Below are positions 27,609-36,453 of a stretch of DNA of 64,000 nt, in pieces. The stretch is from Bermanella sp047621325. Lineage in GTDB: Bacteria > Pseudomonadota > Gammaproteobacteria > Pseudomonadales > Oceanobacteraceae. The translations under genes and the position numbers were made by a program. The notes beneath the pieces were generated by a model, which made no database searches, was not told the origin of the DNA, and worked only from the letters and a program-made list of their open reading frames with translations. The DNA is taken from contig JBLHLT010000013.1 of NCBI GenBank assembly GCA_047621325.1, forward strand, positions 41,087 through 105,086. The letters run 5' to 3'. Each line of letters begins with the position of its first letter. The first letter of the stretch is position 1.

Positions 27609-28886
27609 TTAAATGGTGACAGCGTCTAGTGCCTGGCTAACATCGGCGATGATGTCATCAATATTCTCAATGCCCACAGAAATACGCACAAGGTCAGTGC
27701 TCACGCCTGCTTTTGCCAACTCTTCTTCGTTTAACTGGCGATGGGTTGTCGATGCAGGGTGACATGCTAATGATTTAGCATCACCAATATTGACTAATCG
27801 TAAAATCATTTTTAGGGCATCAATAAATTGCGTACCAGACGCTAGGCCTCCTTTGATACCAAAACTTAAAATACCACTGGCTTTACCATTTGTGATTTTT
27901 TGGCAGGTATCAAAGTACGGGCTATTTTCGAGGGCGGCATAATTAACCCAATTCACTTTTTCATGCTTACTTAGGTATTCGGCTAATTTCTCAGCGTTTT
28001 CACAATGACGTTCCATACGTAAGCATAGGGTTTCTAGGCCTTGTAAAATTTGGAAAGAATTCATTGGTGAAATTGCAGCACCGGTATTACGTAACGGTAC
28101 AACGCGACAACGACCGATATAAGCCGCTGCCCCCAATGCTTCGGTGTAAACCACGCCGTGATATGACGGGTCAGGCTCGTTAAGGATAGGGAAGCGTTTT
28201 TTATTGGCCACCCAGTCGAATTTACCTGAGTCTACAATGACACCACCAATGGATGTCCCGTGACCACCAATATATTTGGTCAGTGAATGCACCACGATGT
28301 CAGCACCTAGTTCAAACGGGCGACAAAGAACGGGTGTAGCAACAGTGTTATCAACGATGACGGGTACACCATGTTTGTGAGCGATTTCAGCCAGCTTGCT
28401 GATATCAACAACATTACCCGCAGGGTTGCCAATAGATTCGCAAAAAATGGCACGGGTATTTTCATCAATGGCATTTTCAAAACCAGCATAATCATCATGT
28501 GAAATTAGGCGTACATCGATTCCTTGATTAGGCAGTGAGTGGGCAAATAGGTTGTAGGTGCCACCATACAACTGGCTTGTGCTTACAATGTTGTCGCCCG
28601 TTTTACAAAGGCATTGAATAGCGTAAGTAATAGCTGACATACCAGAGGCAACAGCCAACGCACCTATACCACCTTCCATCGCTGCCATACGCTGCTCTAG
28701 AACGTCGGTAGTTGGATTCATTATGCGGGTATAAATGTTACCCGGTACTTTTAAATCAAATAGATCCGCGCCGTGCTGCGTATTATCAAAGGTATATGAG
28801 GTCGTTTGATAAATGGGGACGGCGGCGGATTTAGTGGTGGCTTCTGATGTATAGCCATGATGCAGAGCCAGTGATTCGAGTTTCAT
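27609..28886 (-). CDS. metY: O-acetylhomoserine sulfhydrylase (aminocarboxypropyltransferase)
   Basis: This PLP enzyme makes homocysteine (or methionine from methanethiol) from O-acetylhomoserine. It has the Cys/Met-metabolism fold: 'TGDNIVSTSQLYGGTYNLF', 'DNTVATPVLCRPFELGADIVVHSLTKYIGGHG' with the PLP lysine in 'SLTKY', and a C-terminal 'PASTTHRQLNEEELAKAGVSTDLVRISVGIE'. The length of 425 and the 'RFPILNEPDPSYHGVVY' insert place it with MetY rather than MetB/MetC. It diverges from the DUF748 gene. Confidence 0.94.
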   Translation of the reverse strand: MKLESLALHHGYTSEATTKSAAVPIYQTTSYTFDNTQHGADLFDLKVPGNIYTRIMNPTTDVLEQRMAAMEGGIGALAVASGMSAITYAIQCLCKTGDNIVSTSQLYGGTYNLFAHSLPNQGIDVRLISHDDYAGFENAIDENTRAIFCESIGNPAGNVVDISKLAEIAHKHGVPVIVDNTVATPVLCRPFELGADIVVHSLTKYIGGHGTSIGGVIVDSGKFDWVANKKRFPILNEPDPSYHGVVYTEALGAAAYIGRCRVVPLRNTGAAISPMNSFQILQGLETLCLRMERHCENAEKLAEYLSKHEKVNWVNYAALENSPYFDTCQKITNGKASGILSFGIKGGLASGTQFIDALKMILRLVNIGDAKSLACHPASTTHRQLNEEELAKAGVSTDLVRISVGIENIDDIIADVSQALDAVTI

Positions 28887-28980
28887 GAAAGATCCTTATT
28901 ATAATGACGAAATACCTTACACGGGTATGGGAATACTTTACTGTATTTTTATTAACAAGTGCATGGCTAAAAGCAATCAA

Positions 28981-28989
28981 TGTTATAAT
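28981..28989 (+). promoter_or_regulatory. Extended -10 promoter of the DUF748 gene
   Basis: TGTTATAAT is a perfect extended -10 (TGnTATAAT). No recognisable -35 is needed or seen. The predicted start near 28996 is 19 bases before the ATG at 29015, which supports that start over the ATG at 28904. Confidence 0.5.
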
Positions 28990-29014
28990 TTCTCGATTTG
29001 TATTTATTCAACGG

Positions 29015-31078
29015 ATGGCCACTTTGAAGTTAAACAAGCGATTCACGTCAATCACAGTAAAGTTGCTTCTGCCCTTACTGTTTATTGCGCTCGTCATCCA
29101 ATGGGGGGTGCCAGCGATAGGCGTGCATTTGGCAAAAAAATGGTATGCCGAGCAAGGCAATGGTTATGAGCTCGTCGTTGCGAACTGGTCGTTTATTCCA
29201 TGGCGAGGTTTTGTGAGTCTAGGCGGTGTGGAGCTGCGTCATGGTGAAAACATTTCAGGTATTCACGAGCTTAAAGTAAACATTGCGGTGTTAGATTTAT
29301 TTCAGCACAAATTGACTCTTGAATCTCTATACTTTGATGGCCTCAAATTAAATATAGACAGTGATGATAAAGGGCTAACGGCGGTTGGTGTATCGTTAAC
29401 TGCGCTCAATGCCGAAGCTAAAGAGCAAGCGCCTATGCCTGAAGTATCGGCAGCACCGAGTGCTTGGGTTATAAAGATTGAAAAAATCGAGATGAAAAAC
29501 CATCAAATTGGTTTTTCTCGCCCAGATTTAAATATATCTCTGGCCGTCAATGACATGGCTATAAATGGCGACTTGGAATCGAAGAATTTAACGATAGCGA
29601 GTCAAGTAACCCTGCACTCGCTTTCAGTGAGTGAACCCAAAATTGCACTGACTCAACCATTGATCTTAAACTTGAAGGGCGCAATATTAAATCCATTCAC
29701 AGCCGCAGAGTTTCTTGGCGAGTTACAGCTTTCTAATGCCCGCATCAATACACCTTGGGTTTCACATGCTGGCTTCAGTCAGCTGTCGCTATCTGATATT
29801 TCATTATCCTTAAAGCAACAATCTCTTGGTTTATTAGAGCTGACAGATTTATTTTTGGGTGATGATCTCGTTAAGTTAAGTCAGTATAAAATTCACAATA
29901 CGACCCTTAAGGACGCTAGCCTAATTATGGCGAGCCATGAATGGTCGGGATTAAACTCAGTCGTTAAATTTGATGAAAATGGCGGTGTTGCTGGGTTAAT
30001 GCTGGCGGCGGCATCCCCTGATGAAACCGTAAACTACGCGCAAGCAGAGTCAAAAATACATACACCACAAACGGCTGTGTTAACAACAGAAGGTGAGCAG
30101 TCCGCATTTAAAATATTGATAGCTGAAATTAAGCAGCTAGATACGGATGTGAGTCGAGTTCGTATTATCAATAAACACGTCGATCCCGAATTTGATATGG
30201 TGTTTGAATTAGATGAATTGACAGCCACTCATATTAATAACTATAACGAAGTGTTCCAATACAAGATGCTCAGTAAGACTGACGAATATAGCCGTGTAAG
30301 CTTAGACGGATCAATGAAACTCGGTGGCAATTTAAACGGCAATATCAATTTAGATATAGAGCAGTTCGATTTGATCTCGTTAAGTGGTTATGTTGAAAAA
30401 GCAATTGGATATCATGTGGCTCAAGGTCAGCTTAATTTTAAAATGGGCTTGAATATTGATGATGGCAAATTAGCAGGTAACGGTAAATTAAAAGTCGTTA
30501 ATAGCCAGTTGGTACCGTCAGATAAAGCTACAATGGATCAAGTCAGTAAGAAAATTTCAATGCCTATCGAGACCGCATTGTCGTTAATAAAAGATGATAA
30601 CAATAATATTGAAATGAATGTTCCTATAACAGGTGACTTGAATTCACCTGATTTTGGTTTGGATGATTTAATATCAAAGGTAGGGCAAAAAGCACTATCG
30701 GCAGCCACCATGCATTTTTTGAAGCAGGCTATATTTCCATATGGCTTGCTTATAAGTGTTGCAGGATATGTGGGCGACGAACTATTTTCGATTACATTGA
30801 TGCCAATAGAGTATGTGGGTGAAGCATTAAATGAAGAACAATTAAAGTACATTCAAAAAATTGCCGATTTAATGCAAGATAAAACGGTACTTCAACTAAG
30901 GGTGTGCGCTCAAGTTGATAAGTTGGAAGCTGAAAAAGAAAATTGGTATGCCGCTGCGTTAGAAAAGTCGAATAAGATTAAGCGCAATCTCGTTCAGCTA
31001 GATAAAACATTGTCAGGTAGAATCGTGCTTTGTCAGCCTGTGATAGGTGATAAAACCCAAGTTAAAATGGGATTTTAA
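29015..31078 (+). CDS. DUF748 (AsmA-like) envelope protein
   Basis: The protein has ~687 residues from this ATG. A single N-terminal membrane helix ('LLLPLLFIALVIQWGVPAI') is followed by 'YELVVANWSFIPWRGFVSLGGVELRHG' and long beta-rich DUF748 repeats, ending in the C-terminal 'SVAGYVGDELFSITLMPIEYV' domain. DUF748 proteins belong to the AsmA-like group, thought to bridge the envelope or move lipids. Starting at 28904 would add a second hydrophobic stretch and place the start only 18 bases from metY. The extended -10 at 28981 argues for the later start. Confidence 0.8.
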   Translation: MATLKLNKRFTSITVKLLLPLLFIALVIQWGVPAIGVHLAKKWYAEQGNGYELVVANWSFIPWRGFVSLGGVELRHGENISGIHELKVNIAVLDLFQHKLTLESLYFDGLKLNIDSDDKGLTAVGVSLTALNAEAKEQAPMPEVSAAPSAWVIKIEKIEMKNHQIGFSRPDLNISLAVNDMAINGDLESKNLTIASQVTLHSLSVSEPKIALTQPLILNLKGAILNPFTAAEFLGELQLSNARINTPWVSHAGFSQLSLSDISLSLKQQSLGLLELTDLFLGDDLVKLSQYKIHNTTLKDASLIMASHEWSGLNSVVKFDENGGVAGLMLAAASPDETVNYAQAESKIHTPQTAVLTTEGEQSAFKILIAEIKQLDTDVSRVRIINKHVDPEFDMVFELDELTATHINNYNEVFQYKMLSKTDEYSRVSLDGSMKLGGNLNGNINLDIEQFDLISLSGYVEKAIGYHVAQGQLNFKMGLNIDDGKLAGNGKLKVVNSQLVPSDKATMDQVSKKISMPIETALSLIKDDNNNIEMNVPITGDLNSPDFGLDDLISKVGQKALSAATMHFLKQAIFPYGLLISVAGYVGDELFSITLMPIEYVGEALNEEQLKYIQKIADLMQDKTVLQLRVCAQVDKLEAEKENWYAAALEKSNKIKRNLVQLDKTLSGRIVLCQPVIGDKTQVKMGF

Positions 31079-31129
31079 TGGCAGAAAACGTCTTAAATTT
31101 GATTATTAATTTACTGTATTATACTTGAC

Positions 31130-31732
31130 ATGAAATCGGTTCAAGCACTCACGTATCATATTCTCATCATTGATGATCATCCAATATATTTGGATGGTCT
31201 TGATATGCTGTTGTCCCGCGCTCTTGGTTTGGCGGTGATTCATAAAGCCTGTAACGTTGAAGACGCTCAGGCGTTATTGAGTTCAGATATACAGTTTGAT
31301 TTAATCTTACTTGATATTCAGTTAGAGCAAGCAAGTGGCTTAGAATTATGCCAATTAGATATTTTTAAGCATCAAGCGATAGCTATTTTATCAGCATCAG
31401 AGAATCAACAGGACATTCAACAAGCGAAAAACCTTGGTTTGTTAGGCTTTTTAAATAAGGCGTGTGATAGTCAAAAATTAATTAACGATATACAGTCTTT
31501 GTTAAATGGAGAGTGTATATTTCCTAATATAGCACCGTCTATTACTCTAACGCCAAGGCAGCAAGATGTACTTAATTTATTAGCGCAAGGCTATCCAAAT
31601 AAAACGATATGTAATAAATTACAATTAAGCGAAGCCACAATAAAAACTCATTTGCGTGCATTGTTTAATATTTTAGATGTTCACACGCGCACACAGTGTG
31701 TGAATGTGGCTCGTGATAAAAACATTATTTAA
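31130..31732 (+). CDS. LuxR/NarL-family response regulator
   Basis: The protein has 200 residues. The receiver (~8-120) has acidic Asp15-16, phospho-acceptor Asp62 in 'ILLDIQL', Ser and Lys in the expected places ('AILSASE', 'LNKACDS'). A LuxR helix-turn-helix follows (~135-195, 'LTPRQQDVLNLLAQGYPNKTICNKLQLSEATIKTHL'). It faces the hybrid kinase gene and its stop codon overlaps that gene by 8 bases, suggesting a cognate pair. No Shine-Dalgarno is visible, and a -10-like TATTAT at 31117-31122 would start transcription almost at the ATG, so a leaderless message is possible. Confidence 0.92.
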   Translation: MKSVQALTYHILIIDDHPIYLDGLDMLLSRALGLAVIHKACNVEDAQALLSSDIQFDLILLDIQLEQASGLELCQLDIFKHQAIAILSASENQQDIQQAKNLGLLGFLNKACDSQKLINDIQSLLNGECIFPNIAPSITLTPRQQDVLNLLAQGYPNKTICNKLQLSEATIKTHLRALFNILDVHTRTQCVNVARDKNII

Positions 31733-33410
31733 ATTTTAATAATGCCGATCTTAAACGCGATAACGCTAACGGTTTTTGTAAAAACTGACTTCCTTTGTGT
31801 TTGCAAAATTCAAGCGTATCGTCGTGGTTCTGAGACGATATTAATATATTATTGATGTCGTGATGATGACAATATTCAACAACCTGTTCACCGCAACCAT
31901 CGGATAAGTCCCAGTCACTAATAACACAAAGCCATTCGTGTTGATTGATAATACTCATTCCATGATGTAAGCCACTAGCGCAAACGACATTGTAGCCCCA
32001 GCTTGTTAGTGATTGTTTTAAGCCTTGTAATATATTCGTATCATCATCAATCAGTAGGACATACTTTTCAGTCGTTGTTTGGGCAGGGGTATGGCTGGTG
32101 TCTAGGCTATAGTTTATTGGTAAAGTGATTGAAAACTCAGTATGACCAGGTTGGCTGTTAAATGTTAATGAATGATCTAGTTTTTGGCAAAATTGAGCGG
32201 TAATCGCCAAGCCTAAACCTAATCCGTTTTTAGAATCCTCACCTTTGATAAACTCATCAAACAACGTTTGTTGCATGCTGCTTGGTATGCCTCTGCCATT
32301 ATCCATAATAGCTAATACGATATTATTGTCAGTAACCTTAGAACTAATACTGATAGTAGTACACTGGCTGTGCTGAATATTATTTTCAAATAAATTATGA
32401 ATAATGCGACTAAGCAGCGTGAAGTCACTTGTTATGTTTCGGTTAATAATTTGAGTCTCTAATGAGATGCCTGCTTGTTTAAAACGCTCTGAAAAAACTT
32501 GTGAATTCTGCTCGATAAGGGATGCCAGAGAGAATGATGTAAGTTGTGGTTGGATCAGGTTTAAGTTTATTTTGGATATATCGAGCATCTGCGTAAACAT
32601 AGCATTAAGGGTGCTAATACTGCTGTTTAAATGATCTATGTGAATATCATTAGGTTGCCGGTGTTTAAGGTTTTGAGCAATTAATGTCATGCCTTGTAAG
32701 GGCTGGCGTATATCGTGGCTTGCAGAAGCTAGGTATTTATTTTTATTCTTAATCGAGTGTAATGTCTTTTCATGATTAAGGTCTAGAATGCGCTTTCGTA
32801 AAAAATTCTCCCTCTGGTTGTGCTCTGTTACATAAGCCCCAATTGCAGCGGCTATCAATACAACGGATAAAAATAATATATTATTTAAGTAATCACTCAA
32901 ACTTAAATAATAAAAAGGCTCTGTTAAGGCATAAATACAGACGATAAAAAAATTGATGAAAAGTGCCATATAAAAAGGCAAGGCCATGATGAAAAAACCA
33001 TACATCAAAATAATCATTAAACCTTCGTATGGTAGGTTGATACCTTGAATATGGGACAGCCAAATAATATAAATAACACTTAATCCAGAGATTATGAGTG
33101 TTGCGCCGTAAATCCAGAGATAATGTTTAGGTGGCTTAAAATAAAGCCAGAGTGTCGAAATCACAATAACAGGTAATACCACTATCAATCGTACAAAGGA
33201 GGCATGCAGTGCAACATGTGGATGAAGCATAAACCAATCTAATATACAAAATATGATAATGAACACGGCTGCTGAGATTCCAACCGGCAAAACGCGATGC
33301 AGGATACGTTGCCGTACAAATCCTTGGAATTCGTGCTCAAGCGGGGAGGGGAAAATCAGCCAAGGAAACCCCTTAGTGATCGTGCTATTAATCATTGTTA
33401 TTTTATCCAT
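31725..33410 (-). CDS. Hybrid sensor histidine kinase with C-terminal receiver
   Basis: The N-terminal ~210 residues hold about six membrane helices with short loops, so the signal is probably sensed in the membrane. HisKA follows with 'YLASASHDIRQPLQGM', then an HATPase ('NNIQHS', 'DNGRGIP', 'GLGLGLAI'). A receiver closes the protein ('VLLIDDDTNILQGL', phospho-Asp in 'VISDWDLSDG'). The 'SHDIRQPL' variant is typical of hybrid kinases of this group. ATG 33410 is preferred over the upstream TTG (33446). It starts ~50 bases after lifO in the same direction and may be cotranscribed with the lipase operon. Confidence 0.92.
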   Translation of the reverse strand: MDKITMINSTITKGFPWLIFPSPLEHEFQGFVRQRILHRVLPVGISAAVFIIIFCILDWFMLHPHVALHASFVRLIVVLPVIVISTLWLYFKPPKHYLWIYGATLIISGLSVIYIIWLSHIQGINLPYEGLMIILMYGFFIMALPFYMALFINFFIVCIYALTEPFYYLSLSDYLNNILFLSVVLIAAAIGAYVTEHNQRENFLRKRILDLNHEKTLHSIKNKNKYLASASHDIRQPLQGMTLIAQNLKHRQPNDIHIDHLNSSISTLNAMFTQMLDISKINLNLIQPQLTSFSLASLIEQNSQVFSERFKQAGISLETQIINRNITSDFTLLSRIIHNLFENNIQHSQCTTISISSKVTDNNIVLAIMDNGRGIPSSMQQTLFDEFIKGEDSKNGLGLGLAITAQFCQKLDHSLTFNSQPGHTEFSITLPINYSLDTSHTPAQTTTEKYVLLIDDDTNILQGLKQSLTSWGYNVVCASGLHHGMSIINQHEWLCVISDWDLSDGCGEQVVEYCHHHDINNILISSQNHDDTLEFCKHKGSQFLQKPLALSRLRSALLKFK

Positions 33411-33461
33411 GAGAGTGAGTTTGCCTGTCGCTCGCTCATCTCTCAAGTAAAGCTTGCACTA

Positions 33462-34487
33462 TTATGGTTGTTCAGCCATTTGCCAAGCCTGAACCATGCT
33501 GTATTCGTCTGCCGTAAATATTTCAAGGGCAATATCTTGAATAGCTTGCTGTTGTGTTTCTGTGTCTAGGCCTTGGTTGATGATGCGTTGTTGCTCTTCA
33601 TTAAAGTGATTATATTTTTGTTTAATAACCATCTGACTCTCATAGTCACTGACGATACTTTGAGCCTGCTCGCTATCAAATGTATTAAAGGCAAATTCAC
33701 GCAGTTGTTCAACGCTGGGGTTTTGGTCGAGAAGGGAGGTATAGGCCTGTATGGCTTTAGCTTGATCTTCTTGTTGTTTGAGAATACTGGCCATTTCTTC
33801 TGGTAGTTGAGACTTGGCTAGATCTTTAAGCTGCTGACGCTCTGCAATACTTAAGGATTCATCTAGATCGGCTTTCATATTGGTGAGTGTATATTGTGCA
33901 TAGGCTTCGTCATCAACAAAGAGAGCTTGTGCAGCGTCGTTACCTAAATGAGTACGGCGTAGGTCGTATAGTGTTTGCAGTCCATCCTCTAATACAGTGT
34001 AACGATAGTTCGCATCGTATTCAGAGCGTTCACTATCGATAGGCCGTGCTAATTCGTCAAAGCTGGCTTCTTTGAATGCGAGATAATTTTTAAGAATCTC
34101 CATCGCTTCATCTGCTGCTGACTCCGGTAAATCTTGATAAAAGTGTAAGCGTAAGCGTTGTAGGGCTTGCTCAGGTGTGACTTGCCCAACACTGCTAAGA
34201 AAGTAATCCATAAACGCTTTAAGTTCGGTGTCGACAATGAGCATGCCATTATTATCAATGCGAATTAGGCCTGCAATTTGAGTGTCTATGCTGTCATTAG
34301 AATAGGGCGATTGTAAAAGGCTAAAGTCTAAATTTTGATTTTTAAGGTCGGCTAAAATGATTTGTGCCCCTCTTAAAGGGTTGTTGTCTGTCACAATTTC
34401 ATTTGACGAATAAATAGATGCGCTATTATTAAATACATATACAAGGGCTAGTAGAAAAACTGCACTGATACCAAAAACAAACTTCAT
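33462..34487 (-). CDS. lifO: Lipase-specific foldase (chaperone) LifO
   Basis: This membrane-anchored chaperone folds the secreted lipase in the periplasm. An N-terminal anchor ('MKFVFGISAVFLLALVYVF') is followed by a variable linker and an all-helical LIF domain. The foldase signature region is 'LRLHFYQDLPESAADEAMEILKNYLAF' and 'YRYTVLEDGLQTLYDLRRTHLGNDAAQALF' (the RxxxLG type). The length of 341 is normal. It follows lipA by 66 bases; the lipA-lif pair is the classic arrangement for subfamily I.1/I.2 lipases. The ATG at 34487 gives the standard N-terminus. Confidence 0.93.
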   Translation of the reverse strand: MKFVFGISAVFLLALVYVFNNSASIYSSNEIVTDNNPLRGAQIILADLKNQNLDFSLLQSPYSNDSIDTQIAGLIRIDNNGMLIVDTELKAFMDYFLSSVGQVTPEQALQRLRLHFYQDLPESAADEAMEILKNYLAFKEASFDELARPIDSERSEYDANYRYTVLEDGLQTLYDLRRTHLGNDAAQALFVDDEAYAQYTLTNMKADLDESLSIAERQQLKDLAKSQLPEEMASILKQQEDQAKAIQAYTSLLDQNPSVEQLREFAFNTFDSEQAQSIVSDYESQMVIKQKYNHFNEEQQRIINQGLDTETQQQAIQDIALEIFTADEYSMVQAWQMAEQP

Positions 34488-34553
34488 AGCATGAGCCTTT
34501 AAAATTATTATTATGAGCAGCACACATCCGTGTGCGCCAATACTATTTTGCGA

Positions 34554-35501
34554 TTATAAGCCTTTTCCTTTTAGACGGTTTGCATGTTTAGTATATAAAG
34601 AGACAGGATTAGTCCAGCCGTTAATACCCAATACTTGGTTAGTAGCATCTAGGTGATTCATATGATAGTTATCACCAATGACACTGCCTAAATAAGTTGC
34701 ACATACACCAACTAAACCATCACTCTTTTCGTTGCCAAATACCTTAGATGTAAGATACAAAAACGGGTCAGAGATATCCAGAATATTGGTGGTTGCATCG
34801 TTACCTGTCCATGAAAATAACTTAATGTTTTTTCCATTTACATTATGGTTTTCACCACTTTTAGCGCAGTAGCTTGAAGTGTTTACACCCCACGGTGTGT
34901 AGTTATTAACTTGCGTTGTACCCGCGGTCGTTAACGTTTCAAGAGCAGCGACTGAGTTTTGACGAAGATTTTGACCGTTAGACGAAATGGCATCGATAAA
35001 GTTACCAACAGCATTTGCGACAGCGGCTACCGTTGTTTCAGTAACGGAACCTGCAGGTAGAGCGCCTCGTAAAAAATCAGCTACTTTAGAGCCTTTGTTT
35101 ACACCGTTAATTGATGTAATAGAAGCAATGTAGTTTTTAGAGTCACCATAATTCAGCAAAATACGCGAAGTTGGTGAGCCCTGTGAGTGAGCCATTATAT
35201 TTACTTTTCCTGTGCCATATTGCTGAGCACAGTTCTTAACTTGAGGCGCAAGCGACGCTGCACGGTCAAAGCTAGAAGAAAAGCTGCTAACAGCCGCAAT
35301 ACATACTTTTGCGCCGTCTTTGGTTAGGTTGTAAGGAATATTGTAGAAGTAATCGACAATGCCCCCAAGGCTGTCCCAGCCAGAAACGCCATGCACCAGC
35401 ATGATAGGGTGTTTAGTTTTTGTGTATCCCCACCAAGCTAAACTGGTATTGGAAAATAGCACTAAGAGAAGGGCGCTAAGCCCAAAGGTAATTGCACGCA
35501 T
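34554..35501 (-). CDS. lipA: Secreted triacylglycerol lipase, family I.1/I.2
   Basis: It hydrolyses long-chain triglycerides outside the cell. A signal peptide ends at 'SNTSLAWWG'; the oxyanion 'PIMLVHGVSG' and nucleophile Ser106 in 'AHSQGS' follow. The catalytic Asp is in 'SDGLVGVC' and the His in 'HMNHLD'. Two Cys near 215 and 265 would form the disulfide of this family. GGAGAACAAT precedes the ATG at 35501 ('MRAITFG'). Folding needs the LifO partner encoded next, and export is normally by type II secretion, whose genes are not here. The perfect inverted repeat at 35540-35558 may regulate it. Confidence 0.95.
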   Translation of the reverse strand: MRAITFGLSALLLVLFSNTSLAWWGYTKTKHPIMLVHGVSGWDSLGGIVDYFYNIPYNLTKDGAKVCIAAVSSFSSSFDRAASLAPQVKNCAQQYGTGKVNIMAHSQGSPTSRILLNYGDSKNYIASITSINGVNKGSKVADFLRGALPAGSVTETTVAAVANAVGNFIDAISSNGQNLRQNSVAALETLTTAGTTQVNNYTPWGVNTSSYCAKSGENHNVNGKNIKLFSWTGNDATTNILDISDPFLYLTSKVFGNEKSDGLVGVCATYLGSVIGDNYHMNHLDATNQVLGINGWTNPVSLYTKHANRLKGKGL

Positions 35502-35539
35502 ATTGTTCTCCACTTCTTATTTTTATATGTGAATAATGT

Positions 35540-35558
35540 GTTTTTGTTGTACAAAAAC
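35540..35558. promoter_or_regulatory. Inverted repeat upstream of lipA
   Basis: GTTTTTGT and ACAAAAAC form a perfect 8-base inverted repeat around TGT, 39 bases before the lipA start codon. It is in a position to be an operator or a leader hairpin. No sigma-54 element was found near it, unlike lipase promoters in pseudomonads. The regulator is unknown. Confidence 0.4.
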
Positions 35559-35712
35559 AGACCAATATAATATTGCAAGTAGGTAGTGCATTACATCGCC
35601 CATATGGTTTGGGTTGAATGCGTCAGTCAGTAGTATTGAGGCAATATCGGTGAATAGGTTGGATATTTTATGGCATGAGTAGGCGCGATTTTTTAGTTGA
35701 GCTAAGGGCTGA

Positions 35713-36453
35713 TTATTTTACTTTTTTAAACTCACCGGTTCCAAAAATATTACCAAAAGTTGATTGTTTGTCAGAAAAATACTGGGCAATGGCGTTTTTT
35801 TGTTTTGTGGAGAGAGTGTCTTTTACCCAAACAGATAACTTGGCGTAATCTGGCAGTGTTCTTATAAATGTAAACCGTTGTTTGATGGATGTAGGTTGCA
35901 TGCTCATAAATGATATGGACGCAACAACGGTGTTGACGTCTTTTCTAAAGCAGGCTTCGACTATTAAGAAATAATTATCGTAAGGCAAAATTTCTACGGA
36001 TTCATTCGTTAACGCAAAAAAATGTTTTGCTGAAAATAATGCGGTTGAGTTACTCAATAATGCAATTTTTATTGGCGAATTTGACGCTTGCATGTTGCCT
36101 TGAAAACGATACATATTAATTGCCATTGGTGCATACACAAGCTGGTGATAACCCTTTTTCATTAATCGATTGTTGGCATCGTCGGAGTAACCCCACAATA
36201 ACAAATCGAAAGGTTTATCATCTATGGCGGTTTCAACATCATCGATAGTGGGGCCGCCATTAAAATGGACGGGTTGCGCTATGCTGGCCGAGAAATCATG
36301 GAAAATGGCTTTCGCTTGATTAAGTGTGACCTCGTCACTGTAAATACCTTGATAGTAAAACTCAAAGTCACGTGAATCAGTCGCGTGTGAACTGAAAGAA
36401 GTGAATAGCAGTGCTATACAGCAGTATGATTTTAGTAATTTAAAATTTATCAT
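35713..36453 (-). CDS. Periplasmic substrate-binding-like protein (PhnD-like)
   Basis: The protein has 246 residues with a signal peptide (1-24, 'CCIALLFTSFSSHA'). The remainder has the alpha/beta pattern of small phosphonate/phosphite-binding proteins: 'FYYQGIYSDEVTLNQAKAIFHDFSASI', 'FDLLLWGYSDDANNRLMKKGYHQLVYAPMAINMY'. A second-lobe region includes 'KIALLSNSTALFSAKHFF'. No transporter genes are nearby, so it may be an orphan sensor domain or a diverged binding protein. Its start overlaps the upstream SRPBCC gene by 4 bases, so they are coupled. The family assignment is by pattern only. Confidence 0.6.
   Translation of the reverse strand: MINFKLLKSYCCIALLFTSFSSHATDSRDFEFYYQGIYSDEVTLNQAKAIFHDFSASIAQPVHFNGGPTIDDVETAIDDKPFDLLLWGYSDDANNRLMKKGYHQLVYAPMAINMYRFQGNMQASNSPIKIALLSNSTALFSAKHFFALTNESVEILPYDNYFLIVEACFRKDVNTVVASISFMSMQPTSIKQRFTFIRTLPDYAKLSVWVKDTLSTKQKNAIAQYFSDKQSTFGNIFGTGEFKKVK

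Noticed and set aside
28904..29014. Longer N-terminus for the DUF748 protein starting at 28904
   Set aside because: It would place the start 18 bases from metY, add a second hydrophobic stretch, and put the extended -10 inside the coding part.
35514..35712. Sigma-54 promoter for lipA, as in pseudomonads
   Set aside because: No GG-N10-GC element was found on the minus strand in the upstream region.
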